A stretch of 64,000 nt of DNA from Stenotrophomonas sp. 57 (GCF_030291075.1 NZ_CP127407.1:3594001-3658000); one strand, 5' to 3'. Counted from the first letter of the stretch, positions 8,397 to 17,956 are shown. Made by a program: numbers and translations. Notes: generated from the sequence alone by a model not told the origin.

Positions 8397-9242
8397 ATGC
8401 AGGACCGGATCACACTCCCCGATTGGGATGCACTGGCCGACCTCGAAGACGAGGCGCTGCCCTTGTTGCCGACTGCGCTGCTGATCGCGCGCGATGAATA
8501 CCCCGATCTGCAGCCGTCCACCTACGACGCGCTGATCCAGAGCCATGTCGACCACCTCCGTTCGGAAGTGGAAAGCATCGACAACAGCCCGTTGAAGATG
8601 GCGGCGATCAATCGCCACCTGTTCGACGAGCTGGGCTACAGCGGCGACCACGACGAGTACTACGACCCGCGCAACAGCTACCTCAACCAGGTCTTCGAGC
8701 GGCGCCTGGGCAACCCGATCTCGCTGGCGCTGGTGCAGATGGAAGTCGCGCGCCGGCTGGGCATCCCACTGGATGGCGTGTCCTTCCCCGGCCACTTCCT
8801 GGTACGCCTGCCGGTGGACGATGGCGTGCTGGTGATGGACCCGTTCAATGGTGGCCGCCCGTTGGACGTGGACGAGCTGCGTGAACGCGCCAAGTCACAC
8901 CTGGGCGGGCAGATGCCCGATGACCAGGTGCTGGCGCAGATCCTCGACCCGGCCCCGACACGCGCGATCCTCATGCGCATGCTGCGCAACCTGCACGGTG
9001 TCTATGCCGAAGCCGGCGAGTGGGACCGCGCCGCGCGCAGCGCCGACCGCCTGTTGAAGCTGGCCCCGGAGCAGGACGACGCCCTTCGCGACCGCGGCCT
9101 GGCCTACCTGCAGCTGGAGTACCTGGCCGGTGCCCGCCACGACCTGGGGCAGTATCTGAAGCGCCATCCCGAGGCCAGCGACGCGCAGTGGCTGCGCGAA
9201 AAACTGATCGATCTGGGTGGACCGGTGCCGCGGTTGCATTGA
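8397..9242 (+). CDS. SirB1 family protein with TPR tail
   Basis: 281 residues. Residues about 35-190 form the SirB1/transglutaminase-like region (YYDPRNSYLNQVFERRLGNPISLALVQMEVARRLGI and GVSFPGHFLVRL). Residues about 195-270 look like two TPR units (GVYAEAGEWDRAARSADRLLKLAPEQDDALRDRGLAYLQLE). It resembles YchA/UPF0162 proteins; no enzyme activity is established. The ATG at 8397 has little room for an upstream SD. Confidence 0.88.
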   Translation: MQDRITLPDWDALADLEDEALPLLPTALLIARDEYPDLQPSTYDALIQSHVDHLRSEVESIDNSPLKMAAINRHLFDELGYSGDHDEYYDPRNSYLNQVFERRLGNPISLALVQMEVARRLGIPLDGVSFPGHFLVRLPVDDGVLVMDPFNGGRPLDVDELRERAKSHLGGQMPDDQVLAQILDPAPTRAILMRMLRNLHGVYAEAGEWDRAARSADRLLKLAPEQDDALRDRGLAYLQLEYLAGARHDLGQYLKRHPEASDAQWLREKLIDLGGPVPRLH

Positions 9243-9252
9243 GGTTATCGGT

Positions 9253-9273
9253 GTGCGGGCAAACGGTCCGCAC
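9253..9273. repeat. Short palindrome at a convergent junction
   Basis: GTGCGG and CCGCAC surround a 9-nt loop, between the SirB1 gene and the rubredoxin gene, which point at each other. Confidence 0.4.
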
Positions 9274-9301
9274 CCACGGAAAGGCCTGCAGGCCCCACCG
9301 C

Positions 9302-9493
9302 TCAATCGACTTCGACCATCTCGAAATCGGCCTTGGTCACCCCGCAATCGGGGCAGGTCCAGGTCTCGGGAATATCCTCCCAGCGCGTGCCCGGCGCGAT
9401 GCCCTCTTCCGGCAGACCTTCCGCTTCGCTGTACAGGAAGCCGCAGACCACGCACATCCAGGTCCGCAGGGTGGTGGGGGTGGCGTCGCTCAT
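9302..9493 (-). CDS. Rubredoxin
   Basis: 63 residues with the Fe(SCys)4 ligands C14, C17 (CVVCG), C47 and C50 (CPDCG), plus [12 protein letters not shown] between them, a textbook rubredoxin. A soluble one-electron carrier; its partner is not evident here. The short start at 9493 is chosen over an upstream in-frame start because rubredoxins of this type begin close to the first CxxC. Divergent from thiE, separated by 67 bp. Confidence 0.95.
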   Translation of the reverse strand: MSDATPTTLRTWMCVVCGFLYSEAEGLPEEGIAPGTRWEDIPETWTCPDCGVTKADFEMVEVD

Positions 9494-9560
9494 CGGATAA
9501 TCAGGTCTGGATTCACGGGCCGCCATTGTCCCATCGCGGCCCACGCACCGGTAGCCATCG

Positions 9561-10187
9561 ATGACTTCTGCTTCCCCGGCGCCCCGCGGCGTCTACCTGA
9601 TCACCCCGGACGAGCCCGATACCGCGCGCCTGCTGGCCCGCACCGCGCCGCTGCTGGCTGCCGGCGCCACCTGGCTGCAGTACCGCAACAAGACCGCCAG
9701 CGATGCGCTGCGACAGGAGCAGGCGATCGCGCTGCAGGCGCTGTGCGCGGAATACGGCGTGCCGCTGATCGTCAACGACGACCCGGCGCTCGCCAAGGCC
9801 GTTGGCGCGGCTGGGGTGCATCTGGGCGGCACCGACGGCGACATCCCCAGCGCGCGCGCCCTGCTCGGCCCCGAGGCCATCATCGGCGCCTCCTGCTATG
9901 ACCAGCTGGCCAATGCCGTGAGGGCCGTGGCCGCCGGCGCCAGCTACGTGGCCTTCGGCGCCTTTTTCCCGACCACCACCAAGATCACCACCAGCCGCGC
10001 GCATACCGACCTGCTGCGGCAAAGCGCCGCACTGGGCGTGCCGCGGGTGGCCATCGGCGGCCTGACGCCGGACAATATCAGTCCCATCATCGACGCCGGT
10101 GCCGATCTGGTCGCCGTGGTCAGCAGCGTGTTCGCCGCCGAAGACCCGGTCGCGACCCAGCGCGCCTTCCTCGCCCAGTTCGCGTAA
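9561..10187 (+). CDS. thiE: Thiamine-phosphate synthase
   Basis: 208 residues. It joins HMP-PP with HET-P to make thiamine phosphate. [43 protein letters not shown] and [10 protein letters not shown] are ThiE beta-barrel loops for pyrophosphate and thiazole binding. thiC is elsewhere in this window (48182-50026) under a TPP riboswitch; thiE shows no riboswitch. hemL starts 18 bp downstream, so the two are probably co-transcribed. Confidence 0.95.
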   Translation: MTSASPAPRGVYLITPDEPDTARLLARTAPLLAAGATWLQYRNKTASDALRQEQAIALQALCAEYGVPLIVNDDPALAKAVGAAGVHLGGTDGDIPSARALLGPEAIIGASCYDQLANAVRAVAAGASYVAFGAFFPTTTKITTSRAHTDLLRQSAALGVPRVAIGGLTPDNISPIIDAGADLVAVVSSVFAAEDPVATQRAFLAQFA

Positions 10188-10205
10188 CGCCCAGGATATT
10201 TCCCC

Positions 10206-11495
10206 ATGAACCACGACCAGTCCCACGCCCTGTTCTCCCGCGCCCAGCAGCTGCTGCCGGGCGGCGTCAATTCGCCGGTACGTGCGTTCAAGTCGGTCGG
10301 CGGCGAGCCGTTCTTCGTCGAGCGCGCCGACGGCGCCTACCTGTATGACGTCGATGGCAACCGCTACATCGACTACGTCGGTTCCTGGGGCCCGATGATC
10401 GTCGGCCACAACCATCCGGCGGTGCGCCAGGCGGTGAAGAAGGCCATCGACAACGGCCTGTCGTTCGGTGCGCCGTGCGCGGCCGAAGTGACCATGGCCG
10501 AAACCATCACCCGGCTGGTGCCGTCGTGCGAGATGGTGCGCATGGTCAACTCCGGCACCGAAGCCACGCTGTCGGCGATCCGCCTGGCCCGTGGCGCCAC
10601 CGGCCGCAACCGCATCGTCAAGTTCGAAGGCTGCTACCACGGCCACGGTGACTCGTTCCTGGTCAAGGCCGGCAGCGGCATGCTGACCCTGGGCGTACCG
10701 ACCTCGCCGGGCGTGCCGACCGGCCTGAGCGAACTGACCCTGACCCTGCCCTACAACGACTTCGACGCCGCCACTGCGCTGTTCGAGCAGCAGGGTGACG
10801 ACATCGCCGGCCTGATCATCGAACCGGTGGTCGGCAATGCCAACTGCATCCCGCCGCGCGAGGGTTACCTGCAGCACCTGCGTGCGCTGTGCACGAAGCA
10901 TGGCGCGCTGCTGATCTTCGACGAAGTGATGACCGGATTCCGCGTCGCCCTCGGCGGTGCGCAGGCGCACTACGGCATCACTCCTGACCTGACCACGTTC
11001 GGCAAGATCATCGGCGGCGGCATGCCGGTGGGGGCTTACGGTGGCCGTCGCGAGCTGATGCAGCAGATCGCCCCGGCCGGCCCGATCTACCAGGCCGGCA
11101 CGCTGAGCGGCAATCCGGTGGCAATGGCCGCCGGCCTGGCGATGCTGGAGCTGATCCAGCAGCCGGGTTTCCACGCCGACCTGGCCGAGCGCACCGCACG
11201 CCTGTGCGCCGGTCTGGAAGCGGCAGCCGCCGACGCCGGCGTGGCCGTGACCACCACCCGCGTGGGTGCGATGTTCGGCCTGTTCTTCACCAGTGAAAAG
11301 GTGGAAACCTATGCGCAGGCCACCGCCTGTGACATCCCGGCGTTCAATCGCTTCTTCCATGCGATGCTGGACCAGGGCGTGTTCCTGGCACCGTCGGCGT
11401 ACGAGGCCGGCTTCCTGTCGAGCGCGCACGACGATGCGGTGATCGAAGCGACGCTGGCCGCTGCACGCGTGGCGTTCAAGGCTGCCAAGGGCTGA
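10206..11495 (+). CDS. hemL: Glutamate-1-semialdehyde 2,1-aminomutase
   Basis: 429 residues, PLP-dependent, converting glutamate-1-semialdehyde to 5-aminolevulinate in the C5 heme route. [42 protein letters not shown] and the Schiff-base lysine K267 in [18 protein letters not shown] are diagnostic. It follows thiE closely. Converges on azurin across a GTGCCAACC palindrome. Confidence 0.97.
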   Translation: MNHDQSHALFSRAQQLLPGGVNSPVRAFKSVGGEPFFVERADGAYLYDVDGNRYIDYVGSWGPMIVGHNHPAVRQAVKKAIDNGLSFGAPCAAEVTMAETITRLVPSCEMVRMVNSGTEATLSAIRLARGATGRNRIVKFEGCYHGHGDSFLVKAGSGMLTLGVPTSPGVPTGLSELTLTLPYNDFDAATALFEQQGDDIAGLIIEPVVGNANCIPPREGYLQHLRALCTKHGALLIFDEVMTGFRVALGGAQAHYGITPDLTTFGKIIGGGMPVGAYGGRRELMQQIAPAGPIYQAGTLSGNPVAMAAGLAMLELIQQPGFHADLAERTARLCAGLEAAAADAGVAVTTTRVGAMFGLFFTSEKVETYAQATACDIPAFNRFFHAMLDQGVFLAPSAYEAGFLSSAHDDAVIEATLAAARVAFKAAKG

Positions 11496-11509
11496 GCCCG
11501 CGCCCGGCA

Positions 11510-11529
11510 GTGCCAACCTTGGTTGGCAC
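11510..11529. repeat. Palindrome at the hemL/azurin junction
   Basis: GTGCCAACCTTGGTTGGCAC, followed at 11534-11556 by a partial GTAG-type arm (GCCGAGCATGGCTCG...GCTAC). Confidence 0.65.
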
Positions 11530-11565
11530 AGAGCGGCCGAGCATGGCTCGACGCTACAAACGGCA

Positions 11566-12015
11566 TCAACCGAAGACGAACTTGCCCTTCATCATCGCGA
11601 AGTGGCCGGGGAACGAGCAGAAGAAGGTGTAGTCACCCCCCTTCTGCAGGCCCTGCGTGGAGAAGCGCACGCGCGTGGTCTCGCCGCCACCAATCACCTT
11701 GGTGTGGGCCAGCACGCGCTTGTCTGCCTTCGGCAGGTAGCTGTCGGCCAGGGTCATGCGCATGCCGGCCATCGCCACCGGCGGGTAATCGGCAGTGCGG
11801 GTCAGCACCCAGTTGTGGCCCATCGCAGTGACGGCCAGCTTGCCGGTGTGACGCAGGGTCAGGTCTACGGCGGTGCAATCGGCGGCGACCTTGATCTCGC
11901 GGCTGCTGAAGCTCATCTGGTCGGTGCTGTCGATGCTCACCGCACACACCCGCGCCATCGCCGACGGCGCCAGCATCAGCGCACCCAGTCCTACTGCCAC
12001 CATCCAACCCTTCAT
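11566..12015 (-). CDS. azu: Azurin (periplasmic blue copper protein)
   Basis: 149 residues with a signal peptide of about 21 residues (ending PSAMA). The type-1 copper ligands align with azurin: H67 (GHNWVL), C133, H138 and M142 (CSFPGHFAMMKG). The H-to-C distance of 66 residues and the C+5, +9 spacing match Pseudomonas azurin. C24 and C47 would form the conserved disulfide. It carries electrons in the periplasm, for example to nitrite reductase, peroxidase or oxidase; no partner gene is here. The ATG at 12015 gives the normal signal peptide. Confidence 0.96.
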   Translation of the reverse strand: MKGWMVAVGLGALMLAPSAMARVCAVSIDSTDQMSFSSREIKVAADCTAVDLTLRHTGKLAVTAMGHNWVLTRTADYPPVAMAGMRMTLADSYLPKADKRVLAHTKVIGGGETTRVRFSTQGLQKGGDYTFFCSFPGHFAMMKGKFVFG

Positions 12016-12138
12016 CGTTGCGTCTCCTGCGGATTCAAGCGCCATTCTAGGCAGCCCCCTGTGGCCACGTCTGCGACCGTCTGTCGCATGGCTGCTCCAG
12101 GGTTTCCCGAGTGTTCACTGCAATGGCATGCTCGGCCG

Positions 12139-12741
12139 ATGCGGATCGATCTGTTGCTGCTGGATGTGGACGGCGTGCTGGTGCAGTACCAGCGCGCGGA
12201 GCGTGTGCTGCGTCTTGCGCAAGCGCTGGGGGTTGCCCCTGCCGCAGTGCAGGCCGCGCTGTTCGACAGCGGACTGGAAGCGGCGCATGACAGCGGCGCG
12301 CTGGATGGCCCGGCCTATCTGTTGCGAGTGGGAGAGCTTCTGCACAGGACCGTCGACGTGGACACCTGGACGGCAGCGCGGCAAGCCGCCAGCCATCCGC
12401 AGCCCGCAGTACTGCAACGCCTGCAGGCCCTGCAGCTGCCGATGGCGGTGCTGACCAACAATGGCGCGATGATGAAGCAGGCCTTGCCGTCCCTGCTGCC
12501 GGAGCTGTTCCCTGCCCTGCTGGGTCGCGTGTTCTGCAGCGCCGATTTCGGCCTGCGCAAACCGGCGCCGGAAGTGTTCCTGCGCACGCTGGAAACACTG
12601 GGCGTGGCGCCTGCGCACACGCTGTTCGTCGATGACCTGTTCGCCAACGTGCGCGGTGCACGCGCCGCCGGCCTGCATGCGGAAACCGTGCGCGATGGCC
12701 GTGGGCTGGGCAAGGTGTTGAAGCGCTATCGGATTGCGTGA
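12139..12741 (+). CDS. HAD-superfamily hydrolase
   Basis: 200 residues. HAD motif I is LLLDVDGVLV (nucleophile D9, acid D11), motif II is the Asn/Thr turn AVLTNNG, motif III Lys is in FGLRKPAPEVF, and motif IV is LFVDDLFANV. The cap is a small helical insert. It fits subfamily IA phosphatases (YihX/haloacid-dehalogenase type); the substrate cannot be read from sequence. Start at 12139 (MRIDLLLLDVDG). Confidence 0.9.
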   Translation: MRIDLLLLDVDGVLVQYQRAERVLRLAQALGVAPAAVQAALFDSGLEAAHDSGALDGPAYLLRVGELLHRTVDVDTWTAARQAASHPQPAVLQRLQALQLPMAVLTNNGAMMKQALPSLLPELFPALLGRVFCSADFGLRKPAPEVFLRTLETLGVAPAHTLFVDDLFANVRGARAAGLHAETVRDGRGLGKVLKRYRIA

Positions 12742-12747
12742 ACCACT

Positions 12748-12817
12748 GTAGAGCCGAGCCCATGCTCGGCTCACCGCCGTATCAGGCAACAGGAGCCGAG
12801 CATGGGCTCGGCTCTAC
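12748..12817. repeat. SMAG inverted pair
   Basis: GTAGAGCCGAGCCCATGCTC at the left edge and its reverse complement at the right edge, ending CTAC, with about 20 bp between them. This is the head-to-head GTAG repeat arrangement of Stenotrophomonas. It sits exactly between the convergent HAD and argD genes. Confidence 0.9.
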
Positions 12818-12834
12818 AGATGCCTCTGCTGGCG

Positions 12835-14061
12835 TCAGCGCGCGGCAATGAACGCGGCAATCGCCGCACGCAGGCGCTTGAGGCCTTCGGCCACTTCTTC
12901 CTCGGTGATGTTCAACGACGGCACGAAGCGCAGCACGTCCGGGCCGGCCTGCAGGGTCAGCAGGCCCTGCTCGGCGGCGTGGTCGAGGATCGCACCGGCC
13001 TGGCCGGCGAAGCCCTCGCTCAGCACCGCGCCCAGCATCAGGCCACGACCACGCACGTCGCTGAACACGCCGAATTCTTCATTGATGCGCGCGAAGCCAT
13101 CGCGCAGCGCCTTCGACTGGCGGCTGACATTGGCGGCGATTTCCGCCGAAGCCAGCTTGCGCAGTGCAACGCGCGCGACCGCAGCGGCCAGGGGGTTGCC
13201 ACCGAAGGTGGTGCCGTGCGCGCCGAACTGCATGGTCTCGGCCACCTTCGGGCCGGCCAGCATCGCGCCGATCGGGAAGCCGCCGCCGAGTGCCTTGGCC
13301 AGGGTGACCATGTCCGGCACCACGTCATCCTGCCAGTGCGCGAACAGGGTGCCGGTGCGGCCCATGCCGGCCTGGATCTCGTCCAGCACCAGCAGCGCGT
13401 TGTGCTGGTCGCACAGCTCGCGCACGCGCTTGAGGAAGCCGGTCTTGGCTGGCATCACGCCGCCCTCGCCCTGGATCGGCTCCAGCATCACCGCGGCCAC
13501 GTCACCGGCGGCCATCGCGGTTTCCAGCTGCACCTCATCGTTGAAATCGATGTAGCGGAAGCCACCGGGCAGCGGCTCGTAGCCCTCCTGGTACTTCGGC
13601 TGGGCGGTAGCGGTCACCGCACCCATGGTGCGGCCATGGAAGCTGCCGCGGAAGGTGATGATCACCCGCTTGTCGGCCGGGCGACCCTGGCTGGAGGCCC
13701 ACTTGCGGACCATCTTGATCGCCACTTCGTTGGCTTCGGCGCCGGAATTGCACAGGAACACGCGCTCGGCGAAGCGGCTGGCCTTCACCAGCTCCTCGGC
13801 CAGGTGCAGCGGCGGCGCGCTGTAGAACACGTTGCTGGTGTGCCAGAGCTTGCCGGCCTGCTCGACCAGCGCGGCCACCAGGTCCGGATCGTTGTGGCCC
13901 AGGCCGCACACGGCGATGCCGGCGGCCAGATCGATGAACTCACGCCCCTGGCTGTCCCACACGCGGGCGCCCTGCCCTCGCTCCAGCACCACCTGGCGGG
14001 GCTTGTAGACCGGCAGGTAGTAGTGCGAAAGGGAGATCAGCGGATCGGTCGCGGCAGTCAT
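12835..14061 (-). CDS. argD: Acetylornithine / succinyldiaminopimelate aminotransferase
   Basis: 408 residues, class-III PLP aminotransferase. It makes N-acetylornithine in arginine synthesis and often also serves the lysine pathway. FYSAPPLHLAEELV, CNSGAEANEVAIKMVRKW, FRGSFHGRTMGAVTATAQPKY, LDEIQAGMGRTG and the PLP lysine K256 (TLAKALGGGFPIGAM) are typical of ArgD/AstC. In xanthomonads ArgD acts in a pathway with N-acetylornithine transcarbamylase; those genes are not in this window. Confidence 0.93.
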   Translation of the reverse strand: MTAATDPLISLSHYYLPVYKPRQVVLERGQGARVWDSQGREFIDLAAGIAVCGLGHNDPDLVAALVEQAGKLWHTSNVFYSAPPLHLAEELVKASRFAERVFLCNSGAEANEVAIKMVRKWASSQGRPADKRVIITFRGSFHGRTMGAVTATAQPKYQEGYEPLPGGFRYIDFNDEVQLETAMAAGDVAAVMLEPIQGEGGVMPAKTGFLKRVRELCDQHNALLVLDEIQAGMGRTGTLFAHWQDDVVPDMVTLAKALGGGFPIGAMLAGPKVAETMQFGAHGTTFGGNPLAAAVARVALRKLASAEIAANVSRQSKALRDGFARINEEFGVFSDVRGRGLMLGAVLSEGFAGQAGAILDHAAEQGLLTLQAGPDVLRFVPSLNITEEEVAEGLKRLRAAIAAFIAAR

Positions 14062-14124
14062 GGCAGTCGGCAGGGTTCAGGAATGCCCATTCTCGCGCCG
14101 GAACCCCTGCGGCACAATGCGCCC

Positions 14125-14997
14125 ATGCGACCGTTTTCCGCCCCCCAGCTGAACCCCGCCACCGAAACCGGCTGGCGCCGTCGGTGGTTCGACATCATCT
14201 ACCGCCACGACAGCCGGCCCTCGCGCAATTTCGACCTGATCCTGGTGGTGGCCATCATCGCCAGCATCCTGGTGGTGATGATCGACAGCGTGCAGCACCT
14301 GCATGCCGAATGGTCCACCGGCCTGTACATCCTGGAATGGGCCTTCACCCTCATCTTCACCGCCGAATACGTGCTGCGGCTGGCGGTGGTCAAACGCCCG
14401 CTGCGGTATGCGGTGAGCATCTGGGGCATCATCGACCTGCTGTCGATCCTGCCCGCCTACCTGTCGATGTTCATCCCCGGCGCGCAGAGCCTGCTGGTGG
14501 TGCGTGCCCTGCGCATCCTGCGCGTCTTCCGCATCCTCAAGCTGACCCGATACATCGAGGAAAGCGGCGTGTTGATGACGTCGCTGTGGCGCAGCCGGCG
14601 CAAGGTGCTGGTGTTCCTGTTCACGGTGATCACCATCACCATCATCGCCGGCGCGCTGATGTACGTGATCGAAGGACCGGAACATGGCTTCACCAACATT
14701 CCGGCCAGCATGTACTGGGCGGTGGTGACCATGGCCACGGTCGGCTTCGGCGACATCGTGCCGCAGACCGTGCTTGGCCGCTTCGTCACCTCGGTGCTGA
14801 TCCTGATCGGCTACAGCATCATCGCCGTGCCCACCGGCATCTACACCGCCGAACTGGCCAGCACGATGCGCGAGGCCGAGCTGGCCGCGCGCCGTGACGC
14901 ACGTGGCTGCCCGCATTGCGGATTGGAAGGCCACGAGCCCGATGCACGGCACTGCCGCAAGTGCGGCGGTGAGCTGCCGGATGCGTTCAGCCATTGA
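14125..14997 (+). CDS. Voltage-gated-type potassium channel with C-terminal zinc ribbon
   Basis: 290 residues, six transmembrane segments. S4 is Arg-rich (VVRALRILRVFRILKLTRY, residues about 130-148), and the selectivity filter is TMATVGFGDIVP, a K+-type TVGFGD. S6 ends ...SIIAVPTGIYTAEL. After S6 comes a cytoplasmic tail with two CxxC pairs (CPHCGLEGHE...HCRKCGG), a likely zinc ribbon. Member of the bacterial Kv/ion_trans family. Start at 14125 (MRPFSAPQ); the longer open frame upstream is antisense to argD. Confidence 0.92.
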   Translation: MRPFSAPQLNPATETGWRRRWFDIIYRHDSRPSRNFDLILVVAIIASILVVMIDSVQHLHAEWSTGLYILEWAFTLIFTAEYVLRLAVVKRPLRYAVSIWGIIDLLSILPAYLSMFIPGAQSLLVVRALRILRVFRILKLTRYIEESGVLMTSLWRSRRKVLVFLFTVITITIIAGALMYVIEGPEHGFTNIPASMYWAVVTMATVGFGDIVPQTVLGRFVTSVLILIGYSIIAVPTGIYTAELASTMREAELAARRDARGCPHCGLEGHEPDARHCRKCGGELPDAFSH

Positions 14998-15003
14998 GGC
15001 ACA

Positions 15004-15022
15004 TGCCGGCCAGCGGCCGGCA
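15004..15022. repeat. Palindrome at a convergent junction
   Basis: TGCCGGCCAGCGGCCGGCA, between the channel gene and the first DUF3829 gene. Confidence 0.6.
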
Positions 15023-15059
15023 CGACCTCTTGGCGCTTACGCATGGATGCGCGCGCGGC

Positions 15060-16013
15060 TCATCGCATGCGGTTGCTGGTCGTTACCAGATCGTTGTATG
15101 CGGCAAGGATCGTTGACTGCGCCCCTTCCGGGTCGGTGGTGAGCCAACTGCCTGACGCCTTCCGCTCTGCCGCCAGCGCTTCGGCGGTGATCGGCTTGTG
15201 CTGTTCCAGGCGCTCGACCCCACGTCCCGCGGTACGCACCAGCTTGTCCGCCGAACGCTGCACGTGGCCCCACATCGGGTCATCCTTGCCGACACCACCG
15301 TTCTGGATCTCCGTCACCAGTGCCTGGAAGTCAGCCAGCTGCGCGCGCAACGCTGCAACATCCGGTGCGTCGCTCTGGAACGCCATGGCGAGCTGCTTGC
15401 CATCGCCCAGCAGGCGGAGATGGTAGTAGGCCAGCGAACGCCCTTCGCTTTCCTCGATCTGCTTCAGCTGCGCCACCCGGCGTTCGTTTTCGTTCTTTTC
15501 CAGCGCTACATCCATCGCTTCGCTGGCCTTGAAGAAATCAGCATAGGCCTGCATCAACGGGGCATGCTGGCTGCGCATCCCCTCACCGCCATCACGGCGA
15601 TAGTCCTCACGGGTGAAGTAGCCATCGGCGCGCTCGACCAGGGTGTTCAATGCCTGGAATGCCTGCTGGTAGTCTCGCGCGGCGCCATCCATCGGCAGTG
15701 CCGGGGTCTTCGCCAATGCATCGGTCACTGGCTGGCCGCAGGACTCGACGCGGTGCGACAGCACCTTGCCGGGCGAACGAGGTTGCGCTTCCTTGCCGGT
15801 CGGGCCGGCGTCGGGGTCCTTCATCCAGCGGGTGTAGGCCTGGAAGCCCTCGTGGACGGGCTGTTCAACGCCGTTGTAGCACTCGATGTAGGCGTTCACC
15901 TTTCCCAGGCTGGGGTCGGCCACAGCCAGCCCTGCCGATTTGTTGCAGCCGCTCAGGCCCGCCACAGCGCCGATCAGCAGCAGCGGCGCGATTCGCAGGC
16001 AGGACGTCGTCAT
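15060..16013 (-). CDS. DUF3829 family lipoprotein (copy 1)
   Basis: 317 residues with signal and lipobox (AGLSGC). The mature part is helical and contains NAYIECYNGV, FQAYTRWMKDPDAGPTG, FTREDYRRD and SLAYYHLRLLGDG, shared with the neighbouring copy 2. This is the YiiG/DUF3829 family of envelope lipoproteins, function unknown. It ends a two-gene tandem array on the minus strand; the start (16013) lies 29 bp beyond the copy 2 stop. Confidence 0.85.
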   Translation of the reverse strand: MTTSCLRIAPLLLIGAVAGLSGCNKSAGLAVADPSLGKVNAYIECYNGVEQPVHEGFQAYTRWMKDPDAGPTGKEAQPRSPGKVLSHRVESCGQPVTDALAKTPALPMDGAARDYQQAFQALNTLVERADGYFTREDYRRDGGEGMRSQHAPLMQAYADFFKASEAMDVALEKNENERRVAQLKQIEESEGRSLAYYHLRLLGDGKQLAMAFQSDAPDVAALRAQLADFQALVTEIQNGGVGKDDPMWGHVQRSADKLVRTAGRGVERLEQHKPITAEALAAERKASGSWLTTDPEGAQSTILAAYNDLVTTSNRMR

Positions 16014-16042
16014 GGTCCCTCGCATGGGTGCTGGCGCGCCGG

Positions 16043-17035
16043 TCACTGGCGGTTGCTCTGGAAAACGAGCGTGTTGTATTCCTGCATGAGCTTGCTAGCC
16101 GAACCGCGCGGCGCCATCGAGGGCGAATCCAGCATGCGTCGCTCGAAATCGCTGTAGGGCGTCTTGCTGCTGACCCGCTGCAGCCGCTCCTTGCCTTCGC
16201 GCCGGAAATTCTCGGCCTCACGTTCGAAGCCTTCCCAGTCCGACTTGCCCGGCTCCTGGTCGGCAACCTTGGCATGCGCTTCATCGGAAATGCGATTGAA
16301 GGCATCCAGGCGCTCGCGGGCCTTGGCCTGATCGAAATCATCGTCGCTCATCAGATCCATGATGGCCTTGGCCTCCAGCATCATCGCCAGACGGTAGTAC
16401 GCGCGCGTGCGGCCTTCGGCCTGCTCCAGCGCCTTGAGCTGCTCGCGCTGGGCGGCGTCGTTCTGACGCTCCAGCTCGGCATTGAACGTTTCGCTTGCAG
16501 CCACGAAATCCTTGAAGGCGGCCATCAGCGGCGCGTGCAGCTGCTTGCCCTTGGCAAACTGGTCGTCTTCGTAGTCCTGGCGATCGTAGTAATCGTGCGC
16601 GTCCTTGCTGAGCGGCACCAGCGCCTTCAGCGCCTGCTGGTAATGGGCCGCAGCAGCATCGAGATCGGCCAGCGCCGGCTTGGCAGCGATCGCCTCGGTC
16701 ACCGGGGCGTCGCACTGCTTCATGTCGTAGTCGCTGATCTCGAACGGGCCGTACACGTGCGTCTCGCGCCCGGTCGGGCCAGCGTCGACATCCTTGATCC
16801 AGCGCGTGTAGGACTGGATGCTGCCGTGGGTTTTCGAATCCAGCGCGTTGAAGCAACCGATGTAGGCGTTGAGCTTGGCGGTCAACTGCTGCTGTGCATC
16901 GGACGGGGCCGCGCTGGCGTCCGGCGTGCCGGAGGAATCGGTGCCGCCCGCAGCTGTGGGAGCCTTGCCACCGCAGGCGGTCAGGATCAACGACAGCGAA
17001 GCGGCCAGCGCTGCGACGGAAAGAGTGCGTGACAT
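16043..17035 (-). CDS. DUF3829 family lipoprotein (copy 2)
   Basis: 330 residues with lipobox (LSLILTAC). It shares with copy 1 the segments LNAYIGCFNAL, IQSYTRWIKDVDAGPTGRE, YDRQDYEDD and TRAYYRLAMMLEAK, so the two are tandem paralogues that have diverged. The ATG at 17035 starts a clean signal peptide; an in-frame extension to 17074 is unlikely. Function unknown; expected to be anchored in the envelope. Confidence 0.85.
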   Translation of the reverse strand: MSRTLSVAALAASLSLILTACGGKAPTAAGGTDSSGTPDASAAPSDAQQQLTAKLNAYIGCFNALDSKTHGSIQSYTRWIKDVDAGPTGRETHVYGPFEISDYDMKQCDAPVTEAIAAKPALADLDAAAAHYQQALKALVPLSKDAHDYYDRQDYEDDQFAKGKQLHAPLMAAFKDFVAASETFNAELERQNDAAQREQLKALEQAEGRTRAYYRLAMMLEAKAIMDLMSDDDFDQAKARERLDAFNRISDEAHAKVADQEPGKSDWEGFEREAENFRREGKERLQRVSSKTPYSDFERRMLDSPSMAPRGSASKLMQEYNTLVFQSNRQ

Positions 17036-17128
17036 GTGCTCACATCCCTGTTGGAAACGATTACAGCCGCGCATTCTAGCGCAGCAGGCCGAGTGTCGCA
17101 GCCCTCGGCCTCTTCCGGCAGTGGGATA

Positions 17129-17956
17129 TCAATCCAGGAACAGATCCGGCAACAACGGCCGCGACGGATCCACCGCGTAGCCCGAAAGGTCGGTGACACC
17201 GGCCTGCGCCAGCACCTCATCATCGATCAGGAACTGGCCGTGGAAACCGGCCGCTTCGCGCACCAGCACCGCGTGCGCGGCGTCGGCCATGATCTGCGGC
17301 GTGCGGCAACCGGCCGCATCCACGCCCGGAATCATGTTGATCGCATCGGTAGCGATCACCGTGCGCGGCCACAACGCGTTCACCGCCACGCCCTGCGGGC
17401 CGAACTCCGCCGCCAGGCCTAGGGTGACGAAGCTCATGCCCATCTTCGCCAGCGTGTAGCCGGTGTGTGGTGCCCACCACCTGGGTTCCAGGCTCGGCGG
17501 TGGTGCCAGGGTGAGGATATGCGGATTCGGCGCCTGCAGCAGGTACGGCAGGCAGGCCTGCGCGCACAGGAAGCTGCCGCGCGCATTGACCTGCTGCATC
17601 AGGTCGAAGCGCTTCATCGGCGTATCCAGCGTGCCGCGCAGCCAGATCGCGCTGGCGTTGTTGATCAGGATGTCGATGCCACCGAAGGTATCGACCGTGG
17701 CCGCGACGGCCGCCTGCACCTGCTCTTCCTCGCGGATGTCGCACTTCAGCGCCAGGCCCTGCCCGCCAGCAGCCGTTACCGCTTCGGCGGCGGTGTGGAT
17801 GGTGCCGGGCAGCTTCGGATTCGGCACCGACGACTTGGCCGCGATGGCCACATTGGCGCCGTCGCGCGCAGCGCGCAGTGCGATGGCCAGGCCGATGCCA
17901 CGCGAGGCACCGGTGATGAAAAGCGTTTTGCCCTGCAGACTGCCCACGATCCACAC
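17129..17956 (-). CDS. Short-chain dehydrogenase/reductase (HSDL2-like)
   Basis: 275 residues. The cofactor motif TGASRGIG, the NNAS motif and the Y-x3-K pair (HTGYTLAKMGMSFVTLGLAAEFG) are clear, and WPRTVIATDAI fits the HSDL2-like SDR subgroup. Oddly, the usual catalytic Ser about 17 residues before the Tyr (ILTLSPP in relatives) reads ILTLAPP here. The next Ser, in PPPS, is three residues further on. Substrate unknown. Confidence 0.88.
   Translation of the reverse strand: MWIVGSLQGKTLFITGASRGIGLAIALRAARDGANVAIAAKSSVPNPKLPGTIHTAAEAVTAAGGQGLALKCDIREEEQVQAAVAATVDTFGGIDILINNASAIWLRGTLDTPMKRFDLMQQVNARGSFLCAQACLPYLLQAPNPHILTLAPPPSLEPRWWAPHTGYTLAKMGMSFVTLGLAAEFGPQGVAVNALWPRTVIATDAINMIPGVDAAGCRTPQIMADAAHAVLVREAAGFHGQFLIDDEVLAQAGVTDLSGYAVDPSRPLLPDLFLD

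Noticed and set aside
12115..12789. Minus-strand frame over the HAD gene
   Set aside because: HAD motifs I-IV on the plus strand are complete; the minus frame is a shadow.
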